DNA of 20,772 nucleotides, from positions 1 to 20,772 of the IMG/VR virus record IMGVR_UViG_3300025759_000889. One strand, given 5' to 3'. The translations under genes were made by a program, and so were the position numbers. The notes under the pieces are model-generated. The model was not told where the DNA came from. It did no database searches and saw only the letters and a program-made list of their open reading frames with translations. The DNA is from a virus. The stretch's first letter is position 1, and every line of letters starts with the position of its first letter. Positions 15,196 to 20,358 of the stretch are shown here, in pieces.

Positions 15196-15196
15196 A

Positions 15197-15349
15197 TCAA
15201 TCCTCGTATTCCTCGTTCCACATGCTTTCCCAGAATCTGTAACGCTCTACATCCTTGTCAGTTATGGTGATGTTGCTCCACCAGTACTCACTTTGAGAAT
15301 CTTTCTGCGAACCCTCCTGAGTAATCTTTGTCTTCTTCGATTTGTCCAT
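15197..15349 (-). CDS. hypothetical 50-residue protein
   Basis: The function is not recognised. Reading the minus strand from ATG at 15349 to TGA at 15197 gives 50 residues: a Lys/Gln-rich start (MDKSKKTKITQEGSQKDSQS), then EYWWSNITITDKDVERYRFW and ESMWNEEYED. The aromatic-rich, acidic end looks like a real short helical peptide. Its first 62 bases overlap the end of the 96-residue gene in another frame, an unusually long overlap here. A shorter form starting later is not available with ATG except at residue 43. The stop lies directly before the next promoter element. It could be a small regulatory or anti-host protein; no evidence decides. Confidence 0.6.
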   Translation of the reverse strand: MDKSKKTKITQEGSQKDSQSEYWWSNITITDKDVERYRFWESMWNEEYED

Positions 15350-15578
15350 TGTTCTGTAGATCTGTCACCATCTGCTCTAGCTTCTGGCGCTCGATGATTA
15401 GTTCTTTACAATCTGTTGCGGTCTGCTTGATGGATTGAAGTTCGGCCTTGCGTGCGCTGCCGCTGACCTCTGGGTCTACTGGCTTTCGGATCTCGTCGAT
15501 CATATTGTCGATTGCCGCAGCCATACTATCCATCAGCCGCTTCGATGCGGATACGGTGTCAAACTTCTTCCTCGACAT
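15288..15578 (-). CDS. hypothetical coiled-coil protein (96 residues)
   Basis: This 96-residue, mainly helical protein contains ASKRLMDSMAAAIDNMIDEI (about 11-30) and a second helix with DCKELIIERQKLEQMVTDLQ (about 56-75), which has heptad-like spacing of Leu, Ile and Met. It ends with a short charged tail. Such short helical-hairpin proteins occur as tail, scaffold or regulatory factors in phages, but none can be named. The ATG overlaps the GroES-like gene by 20 bases, and the 3' end overlaps the 50-residue gene by 62 bases. Confidence 0.7.
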   Translation of the reverse strand: MSRKKFDTVSASKRLMDSMAAAIDNMIDEIRKPVDPEVSGSARKAELQSIKQTATDCKELIIERQKLEQMVTDLQNNGQIEEDKDYSGGFAERFSK

Positions 15579-16155
15579 AGAGAAGGTCTTCTGCTCTTAC
15601 ACGGTAGTACTCCTTGCCATCCACCTTGAGTCTGTAGTCTCTGTTCTTTTGGAACCCAACGATGTCTCCAACATCAAGGCCGAGGTCTTTCATCCATTCC
15701 CCAGAGGTGAATGCGACTCTCCCCCGAAGCTTAGGTGATTCCTCAAGAGATACAGCTTCGACGATGGCGGCTTGTTCCACTTCGGGCTCGTCAACCTCTT
15801 CAAGTAAACACCAGCCCGAAAGGAGTTTGATTTCTCCTTGTTGATTCTTAAAAGCGAATGCTTGGCTGGCCATGGGAGTTTCGGGCCCATGAGAGTAAAC
15901 AACGACGTAGTGATCTTCATGTCCTGTCAGTGGTTGTCCGTCGTTGATAACGACGTGGTGATGAAAGTAAAGCGTATCCCCCTCTTCCACTCCGTGGTCA
16001 TACTTGAACGGGGCGGCTACTACCTTACCCTCGTTCACTCTATTCTCGAACTCTTTGAACTTGTTATCGACATAGAGCTCCAGACCTCCGTCTGTGGTGA
16101 CGGTATCCTTGATCCTCGTGGGGATCTCCACAATAAAGTAGTTGTACGTTTTCAT
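15559..16155 (-). CDS. putative GroES-like co-chaperonin, tandem domain
   Basis: This 198-residue protein has two halves that each look like a GroES (Cpn10) barrel. First half: an IVEIP strand, GLELYVDNKF, then GKVVAAPF (43-50) and GVEEGDTLYFHHHVV (55-69). Second half: SGWCLLEEVDEPE (113-125), GRVAFTSG (145-152), VGDIVGFQKN (162-171) and EYYRVRAEDLLYVEEE (182-197). The last closely follows the GroES C-terminal pattern GDxVxF...K...EE...ExDIL. Bacterial GroES is about 95 residues, so the length suits a fused duplicate. Phages such as T4 (gp31) make their own co-chaperonin to fold the capsid protein with host GroEL; the same job is plausible here. The mobile-loop sequence that docks on GroEL is not clear. 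Its ATG overlaps the previous stop (TAATG). Confidence 0.62.
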   Translation of the reverse strand: MKTYNYFIVEIPTRIKDTVTTDGGLELYVDNKFKEFENRVNEGKVVAAPFKYDHGVEEGDTLYFHHHVVINDGQPLTGHEDHYVVVYSHGPETPMASQAFAFKNQQGEIKLLSGWCLLEEVDEPEVEQAAIVEAVSLEESPKLRGRVAFTSGEWMKDLGLDVGDIVGFQKNRDYRLKVDGKEYYRVRAEDLLYVEEEV

Positions 16156-16391
16156 TAGAAGTTAAGATCAAATTCAAGTAAGCAAGGCATTTCGTCTACT
16201 GCCTTCCACAGAAGGGTACCGTCCTCTCTATCAATGTAAATGAGGTATCTCACCTTCCCGTATTTCACTAAGTGTCTTTCGTCTTCTAGAATGGCCGACA
16301 CCTTTCCGTCTCCAGCACGCATACCGATGTAGTATGCCATGCCGTTCTTAGGGTCACGGCCTATTACGATTTTTCTGATTAGTCCTTCCAT
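16155..16391 (-). CDS. hypothetical beta-rich protein (78 residues)
   Basis: The function is not recognised. The protein contains alternating short strands: IRKIVIGRDPKNGMAYYIGM (about 5-24), VSAILEDERHL and KVRYLIYIDREDGTLLWKAV (about 46-65). This suggests a small beta-barrel or sheet. It ends in a TAATG overlap with the GroES-like gene, so the two are probably translated together. It overlaps the end of the preceding C-x-C gene by 38 bases. Confidence 0.65.
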   Translation of the reverse strand: MEGLIRKIVIGRDPKNGMAYYIGMRAGDGKVSAILEDERHLVKYGKVRYLIYIDREDGTLLWKAVDEMPCLLEFDLNF

Positions 16392-16524
16392 AAGGGAACA
16401 TGTTATTCAATTTCTCTTGTCTCTTCTTACAGCCACAGTCTTTTGTGACGGCCTTGACAAGCGCGTTAATTCCAGTTGCTTTTGTTGCTCTGGCGATAGT
16501 GTCGCCTAATCCTTTGTCTTTCAT
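16354..16524 (-). CDS. small basic protein with DCGCKKRQEKLNNMFPY motif
   Basis: The start is taken as the ATG at 16524, 7 bases after the preceding stop, giving 56 residues: MKDKGLGDTIARATKATGIN, then ALVKAVTKDCGCKKRQEKLN, NMFPYG and a polar tail. A frame extension upstream to an ATG at 16632 exists, but it would overlap the conserved 95-residue gene by about 100 bases, so it is not preferred. GLGDxIxxxTKATGI followed by DCGC.KR.E.LN..FPY is a recurrent small-protein pattern in phages of aquatic and gut Bacteroidota as I remember it. The CxC suggests metal binding or a disulfide. Its function is unknown. Confidence 0.65.
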   Translation of the reverse strand: MKDKGLGDTIARATKATGINALVKAVTKDCGCKKRQEKLNNMFPYGRTNQKNRNRP

Positions 16525-16531
16525 GATTGCA

Positions 16532-16819
16532 TCATTGATCTTTCCAGCTACCTTCACCAAAAGATAATGCTTTTCTTTTTCTTCTTCCGAAGTCAATAAC
16601 CTCTCCTCTTTTCTTTGCTTCGTTGTAGGCATCTACCCAGTCTCCCTGAGACATGTCTACCCACGATCCATCTTGATTCTGAAACAGTGTAGGAAAGCTA
16701 ACCCAGTTCTTACCGTCTAGAGTTTCTGTAGCATACAGGTGCGTAGACTCAGAACCATCTGGGTTCTTTCTTGTGCCTTGACGCGGTGCGGGTTTTGGTT
16801 TTTTCTTAATGACTCGCAT
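16532..16819 (-). CDS. small conserved phage protein, NPDGSESTHLYA / FPTLFQNQDGSW type
   Basis: This 95-residue protein has a basic start (VIKKKPKPAPRQGTRKNPDG), then SESTHLYATETLDGKNWVSF, FPTLFQNQDGSWVDMS, AYNEAKKRGEVIDFG and ALSFGEGSWK. The pattern GxRKNPDGSxSTHLM.TE...G.W..FPTLFQ..DGSW.DM.......A...A..RGEV..FG....AL.FGEGSWK is one I recognise from many aquatic phage genomes, often as a tail of internal virion or lysozyme-like proteins. Its exact function is not known to me. The ATG at 16819 overlaps the end of the 99-residue gene. A TATCTTTG string lies 7 bases before the ATG, but it is inside the coding end of that gene. Confidence 0.75.
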   Translation of the reverse strand: MRVIKKKPKPAPRQGTRKNPDGSESTHLYATETLDGKNWVSFPTLFQNQDGSWVDMSQGDWVDAYNEAKKRGEVIDFGRRKRKALSFGEGSWKDQ

Positions 16820-16820
16820 A

Positions 16821-17120
16821 TCAGTTCAAAGATATGCCAAGATCTCCAAGCATGTCCTCCAGATCTCCACCAGAGTCCGTGTACATCTCATCCATAATCT
16901 CTTTGATTACTTCGAGCTCGCTTCTAGACCTGAGGTTAAAGCTAAACAGAGACTTCATCTCCACATTGTCTGGGTCTTTCTCGATGTCAAACTCGTCCAT
17001 CAATCCGATAACGAGGCCAGCCATGACTCTATCCCTGTACTCAGAAGCGTTGATCATCTCCTCAATCTTCTGTACTTGCTCGTAAATCTCAGCGATAAAA
17101 TCTGCTTCTTCTTTTTTCAT
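16821..17120 (-). CDS. hypothetical acidic helical protein (99 residues)
   Basis: The function is not recognised. It is an acidic, mostly helical chain: ADFIAEIYEQVQKIEEMINA (about 6-25), RVMAGLVIGLMDEFDIEKDP, then ELEVIKEIMDEMYTDSGGDL and a closing LEDMLGDLGISLN. It has no Cys and no membrane segment. It is the first gene of the leftward string from the divergent promoter region, so its expression is the one most directly under the palindrome at 17129-17147. It could be a partner or target of the winged-helix-like protein across the gap, which is inference from position alone. Confidence 0.65.
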   Translation of the reverse strand: MKKEEADFIAEIYEQVQKIEEMINASEYRDRVMAGLVIGLMDEFDIEKDPDNVEMKSLFSFNLRSRSELEVIKEIMDEMYTDSGGDLEDMLGDLGISLN

Positions 17121-17127
17121 GATACGT

Positions 17128-17148
17128 TAAAGATAAGGATTATCTTTG
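17128..17148. promoter_or_regulatory. overlapping divergent promoter elements with an 8-bp inverted repeat
   Basis: AAAGATAA-GGA-TTATCTTT (17129-17147) is a perfect 8-bp inverted repeat. Its right arm contains TATCTTTG (17141-17148), a TAnnTTTG match pointing right, 4 bases before the ATG at 17153. Its left arm read on the minus strand is TATCTTTA, one mismatch, pointing left, 7 bases before the ATG at 17120. It may be both a pair of promoters and an operator. Confidence 0.6.
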
Positions 17149-17152
17149 ATCT

Positions 17153-17575
17153 ATGCCAAAGTCAAAAGTGAAACGATCCAGGCTCTTTCGAGAGGTATCG
17201 TTCTTAGACAAAAAGTTCGTCAACAAAAACTTCTTGAAAGATCTTCGTAGTAAAAGGACAATGTTTTGCGAAGACAACGAGGTTAGCTTCAGTCACCTTG
17301 AGTTTCTTCTTTGGGCTTACGACAAAGAGTTCTGGACTCTCAACTACGCGGCTGATGAGTATGGGTTCAACAAGAACAACATGGGGGACAGAATCATCTA
17401 CCCGCTGATGAAAGCAGGGTTGGTGTACAAGCACTTCGATAAGCTTACGCCTAGTGATCGGCACGAAGATCATTTGTTCAGGGAAGAAACTAAGTACAAT
17501 TATAGGGTGCGATATGCAATCACCCAAAGGGCGAGGCTGTTAGTTCAGCGCTTCTACGCTTTGTTTAGCGAATAG
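17153..17575 (+). CDS. putative winged-helix DNA-binding regulator
   Basis: This is the only plus-strand gene of the window, 140 residues. It has a basic start (MPKSKVKRSRLFREV), then a likely winged helix: helix 1 SFSHLEFLLWAYDKEFW (about 45-61), helix 2 LNYAADEYGF (63-72), helix 3 NKNNMGDRIIYPLMKAGLVY (73-92, recognition helix and turn), a wing formed by KLTPSDRHEDHLF... (about 97-118) and a closing helix ITQRARLLVQRFYALFSE. The order and the ...PL...GLV... turn resemble MarR/PadR-like and archaeal-type winged-helix proteins. It lies between two minus-strand strings, with a divergent palindromic control region before it and an 11-base tail-to-tail overlap with the 392-residue gene after it. 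It probably regulates one or both flanking strings or its own gene. The fold is by pattern only. Confidence 0.65.
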   Translation: MPKSKVKRSRLFREVSFLDKKFVNKNFLKDLRSKRTMFCEDNEVSFSHLEFLLWAYDKEFWTLNYAADEYGFNKNNMGDRIIYPLMKAGLVYKHFDKLTPSDRHEDHLFREETKYNYRVRYAITQRARLLVQRFYALFSE

Positions 17576-18743
17576 CTCTGTAACCTCTCTTGATCTTCAA
17601 GCCATTCTCACCGCTTCGTGCAAAGGGGTTCTTCTTTCCCGTCACTCTTTCGTAGGCAGTATCGCCCTCGCCCGTGGTGGTTTGGGTGGTCATGATGGGA
17701 GTCACTGATGAGCTTCCTGTAGGATACAACTTTGCCTTGAGCTCAGCATTCTTTGCTGCGTCGAGGTCATAGTGACCAAATGACCTGCTTGTGATGTTTT
17801 GACCAGATCTCTGCTGCTTCAATGCTTCTTGATGTTCGGGCAAGAGGTTCATGTCCTCTGTGTATGGCCAGCCGTATCTACCCTGCTCTTTACGCATGAG
17901 CTCCTTCGCATCCTCTTCTCTAAGCTTGCGCTCGTACTTGCCTTGAGCAGTCTCTGGTGTGTCGAGCTTGCCCTGCTTCTTCAGAAGCTTTTCTCTCCTC
18001 TTGTCAAGCTTCTCTGTCCGATTGAACGCACTGAGCTCTTCCTTAGAGGCTTCGTCATCAGTGACTTGTCTTCTTGTTGGTGCAGTAAGGGAACTACCAG
18101 AAGGACCAGTTGGGACAAGGTTTGATGGGTCCTTGCTATCCCCCATGCCCATAGGCCCAGGTCCCTGCGCAGCACGAGCCTTGTCATATCGGTCCTTGTC
18201 GTAAGCGTACTCAGCATCAGAAGCCTCTCTTCTGAGTTGATTCTGATCAAGTCTTGCTCCCTGCAACTGAGCCGCTTCCTGACCCGACTCCATCATAGCG
18301 TCAGTGGTCTTGTCGAGCCTCTTCTGAAGGCGATCAGCTTTTCTTTGATCCCTCTTACCCTTCATGGTAAGCTCTTGTTCTGGATCGTAAACTTCACCAC
18401 GCTTGGTGGCTCTGTACTTTCTGCGAGACATCCTGTCTCTCATTCTGTCAGAACCCTGTCTAAACAGAAGCTCTGGTCTTTCCGTGCTCCCCTTCTGCAG
18501 CCCAAGCTCCGCTGCTCCACCCTCGACGTTACCAGTAGATGCTGATGACCCTTCTTCTTCTGATCCTGAAGAAGCACCCTTGAGGTAGCTTTTAGTTCCA
18601 GCAAGAGGGTCGGTAAACATACCACTGGAGAAGCTAGGCGTAGTGTACCTTGAACTATCAGCCCCTGTGTTTCGAGAGAAACTAGATGGACGATATCCAA
18701 ATCTAACTCCCTCTTCTGCTTTAATTGCTCGGTACTTACGCAT
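17565..18743 (-). CDS. low-complexity virion-like protein with repeated YRA(I/T)(K/R) motif
   Basis: The start is taken as the ATG at 18743; the TTG at 18749 belongs to the promoter element. The protein has 392 residues, is highly charged and mostly disordered. RKYRAIK opens the protein (2-8), RRKYRATK lies at 107-114 and RGYRAIR closes it (386-392). A Ser/Gly-rich stretch (about 56-80) precedes a Lys/Arg/Glu-rich helical part (QRKADRLQKRLDKTTDAM, KLDKRREKLLKKQGKL). There are no catalytic motifs. Its composition suits an internal or minor structural protein that binds DNA or other proteins through the repeated motif. It is read from its own promoter and its 3' end overlaps the plus-strand regulator gene by 11 bases. 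Its function is unknown. Confidence 0.75.
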   Translation of the reverse strand: MRKYRAIKAEEGVRFGYRPSSFSRNTGADSSRYTTPSFSSGMFTDPLAGTKSYLKGASSGSEEEGSSASTGNVEGGAAELGLQKGSTERPELLFRQGSDRMRDRMSRRKYRATKRGEVYDPEQELTMKGKRDQRKADRLQKRLDKTTDAMMESGQEAAQLQGARLDQNQLRREASDAEYAYDKDRYDKARAAQGPGPMGMGDSKDPSNLVPTGPSGSSLTAPTRRQVTDDEASKEELSAFNRTEKLDKRREKLLKKQGKLDTPETAQGKYERKLREEDAKELMRKEQGRYGWPYTEDMNLLPEHQEALKQQRSGQNITSRSFGHYDLDAAKNAELKAKLYPTGSSSVTPIMTTQTTTGEGDTAYERVTGKKNPFARSGENGLKIKRGYRAIR

Positions 18744-18746
18744 ATA

Positions 18747-18754
18747 CAAATATA
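18747..18754 (-). promoter_or_regulatory. TAnnTTTG promoter element before the 392-residue gene
   Basis: The minus strand reads GATTATATTTG, then TAT and the ATG at 18743, the same layout as at 3527 and 15188. A TTTA lies 20 bases upstream, close to the -33 TTTG expected for a Bacteroidota sigma factor. The TGA stop of the M15 peptidase overlaps the upstream end of the motif string. Confidence 0.65.
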
Positions 18755-18755
18755 A

Positions 18756-19226
18756 TCAAGTTAAGACTTCGTAGTAAACCTTGCCTTTATCGTCTCTCTT
18801 AGCCACAAGACAGCGGTTACGATTGTCGTCTTCAGAAACATAACTAACGTGAACCCAATCAGGATTGTCTTCAGTACCAAACTCCCAAACGATTTGATCA
18901 AAGTCCAGATTGTTTTTAATCCAGTTGAAGATCTGAGCGTTTGTACAACGTCCGTAAACGTCTGCGTCAAGGTCGAGTGCTCTTCCTTCCATGTGCTGAC
19001 TGCGCTTTGAGCCACCGATCGCACGGTTGAGATCAGGGCAACGATAGCCTGACGACACGTATATAGGGCACCCGAAAGCGTCGCGGAGAGGTTGAAAAAT
19101 AAATCTTGCAACTTTCTCCAGGTTTTTGATGACTGTTTCATCTTCGGGTGTGTTGTCAATCCCAAGGCGCTTTGCAGTCTTGCTGCGAAGGCACTCCTTG
19201 AGAGTGAGGTTCTTGGACAGTTTCAC
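18756..19226 (-). CDS. M15-type D-Ala-D-Ala peptidase, candidate endolysin
   Basis: This 156-residue protein starts at GTG 19226; the previous in-frame codons are TAC and a TAA stop, so no upstream ATG is possible. It contains SSGYRCPDLNRAIGG (58-72), SQHMEGRALDLD (76-87) with H78 and D85, and NPDWVHVSY with H126, which are the three zinc ligands of the M15 (VanY/DacA-like) fold; E115 may be catalytic. Enzymes of this group cut cross-links or D-Ala termini in peptidoglycan. Phage copies act as endolysins or as virion-borne wall enzymes. There is no signal peptide, so a holin would be needed for export, but none was recognised. It is preceded by the very basic 72-residue gene by 3 bases in the same frame. 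Confidence 0.88.
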   Translation of the reverse strand: MKLSKNLTLKECLRSKTAKRLGIDNTPEDETVIKNLEKVARFIFQPLRDAFGCPIYVSSGYRCPDLNRAIGGSKRSQHMEGRALDLDADVYGRCTNAQIFNWIKNNLDFDQIVWEFGTEDNPDWVHVSYVSEDDNRNRCLVAKRDDKGKVYYEVLT

Positions 19227-19229
19227 GTA

Positions 19230-19448
19230 TTAGCGAGAAAGTCTTCTAGCAGCGTTTCTGCGTCTCTGGGCTCTGTTTGCAGCCTTCTTAGATCTTTTTG
19301 TGTGGAATGCAAATCCAAGATCAGTCTTAGCTGATGCAGCCTTTCTCGATTGCTTGCTGGCGTTCTTTGATGCTTTTGCAGCAGCCTTCCTCAGTGCGCC
19401 ACTGAGCTTCTTCGCAATACCTCCGCCGCCTTTGTATGATTTTTTCAT
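19230..19448 (-). CDS. highly basic Lys/Ala/Arg-rich small protein
   Basis: This 72-residue protein consists almost entirely of Lys, Arg, Ala, Ser and Gly: a Gly run (GGGG, about 7-10), repeated (K)AA(A)KA(S)KN and RKAASAK blocks, DLGFAFHTKR in the middle and AANRAQRRRNAARRLSR at the end. It resembles histone-H1-like or protamine-like DNA condensing proteins, or a basic virion core peptide. Its TAA stop is followed in the same frame by TAC and the GTG start of the M15 peptidase. It is probably a DNA or capsid-interior binding protein; the function is inference from composition. Confidence 0.7.
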   Translation of the reverse strand: MKKSYKGGGGIAKKLSGALRKAAAKASKNASKQSRKAASAKTDLGFAFHTKRSKKAANRAQRRRNAARRLSR

Positions 19449-19457
19449 GTTGTTAGT

Positions 19458-19952
19458 TTATGCTGATTGTACTCCGTCGTGTCTTTGCTTAAGTCTGTAC
19501 AACTGAGTATTAGCTCTTCTCTTTCTAAGTCTGTTAATGGGGTTGTACATGACCATGTTGTGCTTGCTTCCAAGCCCCTGTCTAAACTGCTGATTCAATC
19601 TCTTCTTCCTAGCTTGGATGCGGTCGTACTTGTTTCCCTTCATGCCCATGATAGCGTTTGCTAGCTTTTGAGCCAGGGGTTCTCTCATTTCTTTTTCCTC
19701 ACCAGCTCCTTCGCTGCTTCCTGTTTGATCGTAAGCACTGCATCCGTCTTTATCGCACATGCCCTGAACGACGCCATCCTCTTGAGCCTCCTGCTCCTCG
19801 GCTTCATAACCTTCGTTCATCTTCTGACGTCTTCTTTCAGCGATGTTTTCAAGAGTGTTTCGAAGGTTGAAGTCTGCGCGGTTTTTGACAATGTTCGACT
19901 TCTTTCTCTTGCTTGGGTGAGTTTTAATCCCGTGAAATAGTGGTTTAGCCAT
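19458..19952 (-). CDS. hypothetical charged protein (164 residues)
   Basis: The function is not recognised. The protein has a basic start (THPSKRKKSNIVKNRADFNL), an acidic middle (EEQEAQEDGVV, then CDKDGC with Cys five apart) and a strongly basic end (RKKRLNQQFRQGLG, RLRKRRANTQLYRLKQRHDG). The middle has a Ser/Gly/Glu linker. Such acid-flanked basic chains are common among minor virion proteins. It lies 7 bases downstream of the Met-rich acidic gene and 9 bases upstream of the basic gene. Confidence 0.65.
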   Translation of the reverse strand: MAKPLFHGIKTHPSKRKKSNIVKNRADFNLRNTLENIAERRRQKMNEGYEAEEQEAQEDGVVQGMCDKDGCSAYDQTGSSEGAGEEKEMREPLAQKLANAIMGMKGNKYDRIQARKKRLNQQFRQGLGSKHNMVMYNPINRLRKRRANTQLYRLKQRHDGVQSA

Positions 19953-19959
19953 ATCGTTG

Positions 19960-20358
19960 TTATTCCATGAACTGCATAGGCATACCTCCCATGTCTTGTT
20001 CGGGGTTCATCATTTGTTCTTCTTCTGCAGCTTGCTCCTCCATTACCATCTCTTCGAGGGCTTCCTCGTCGAGAACGAGGTCGCCAGCGTCGTCTCTAGA
20101 AACAGGGTACTGCTCTGGCGCGATCATCTCGTTGCCGAGATCATCCTGCCCTGCGATGTACATCTCCCAGTTGCCGAACACTTTGTTGCGACCACCTTCT
20201 TCGTCCTCGTAGATAACGTAGGCTCTACCAGTCTCTGCTTCATACATGACAGGGGAAGCTGCCTCCCCAGGCATAATCATCTCTGGTTGTGATGCCTGCT
20301 CTTCGCGCTGCATCATCATATCTCTGAGCATGTCGCTCATTGTGCTTGAGTTCATCAT
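19960..20358 (-). CDS. hypothetical acidic Met-rich protein (132 residues)
   Basis: The function is not recognised. The start ATG at 20358 overlaps the preceding stop as ATGA. The protein is rich in Met and Glu: LRDMMMQREEQ near the start, a small beta-like patch around RAYVIYEDEEGGRNKVFGNW (about 45-64), and an acidic end with LDEEALEEMVMEEQAAEEEQ and MGGMPMQFME. The high acidity and lack of Cys recall scaffold or chaperone-like assembly proteins. Nothing ties it to a named family. Confidence 0.65.
   Translation of the reverse strand: MMNSSTMSDMLRDMMMQREEQASQPEMIMPGEAASPVMYEAETGRAYVIYEDEEGGRNKVFGNWEMYIAGQDDLGNEMIAPEQYPVSRDDAGDLVLDEEALEEMVMEEQAAEEEQMMNPEQDMGGMPMQFME

Noticed and set aside
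16525-16632. N-terminal extension of the DCGC motif gene to the ATG at 16632
   Set aside because: It would overlap the conserved 95-residue gene by about 100 bases out of frame; the ATG at 16524 begins the part with the recognisable family pattern 7 bases after the preceding stop.
16826-16833. TATCTTTG before the ATG at 16819 as another promoter
   Set aside because: It matches TAnnTTTG, but it encodes the last residues of the 99-residue protein and the genes overlap in sequence; chance or dual use cannot be told apart, so it was not listed as a feature.
17561-17580. Bidirectional terminator at the convergent gene ends
   Set aside because: The two genes overlap by 11 bases and no GC-rich stem with a T-run is visible there.
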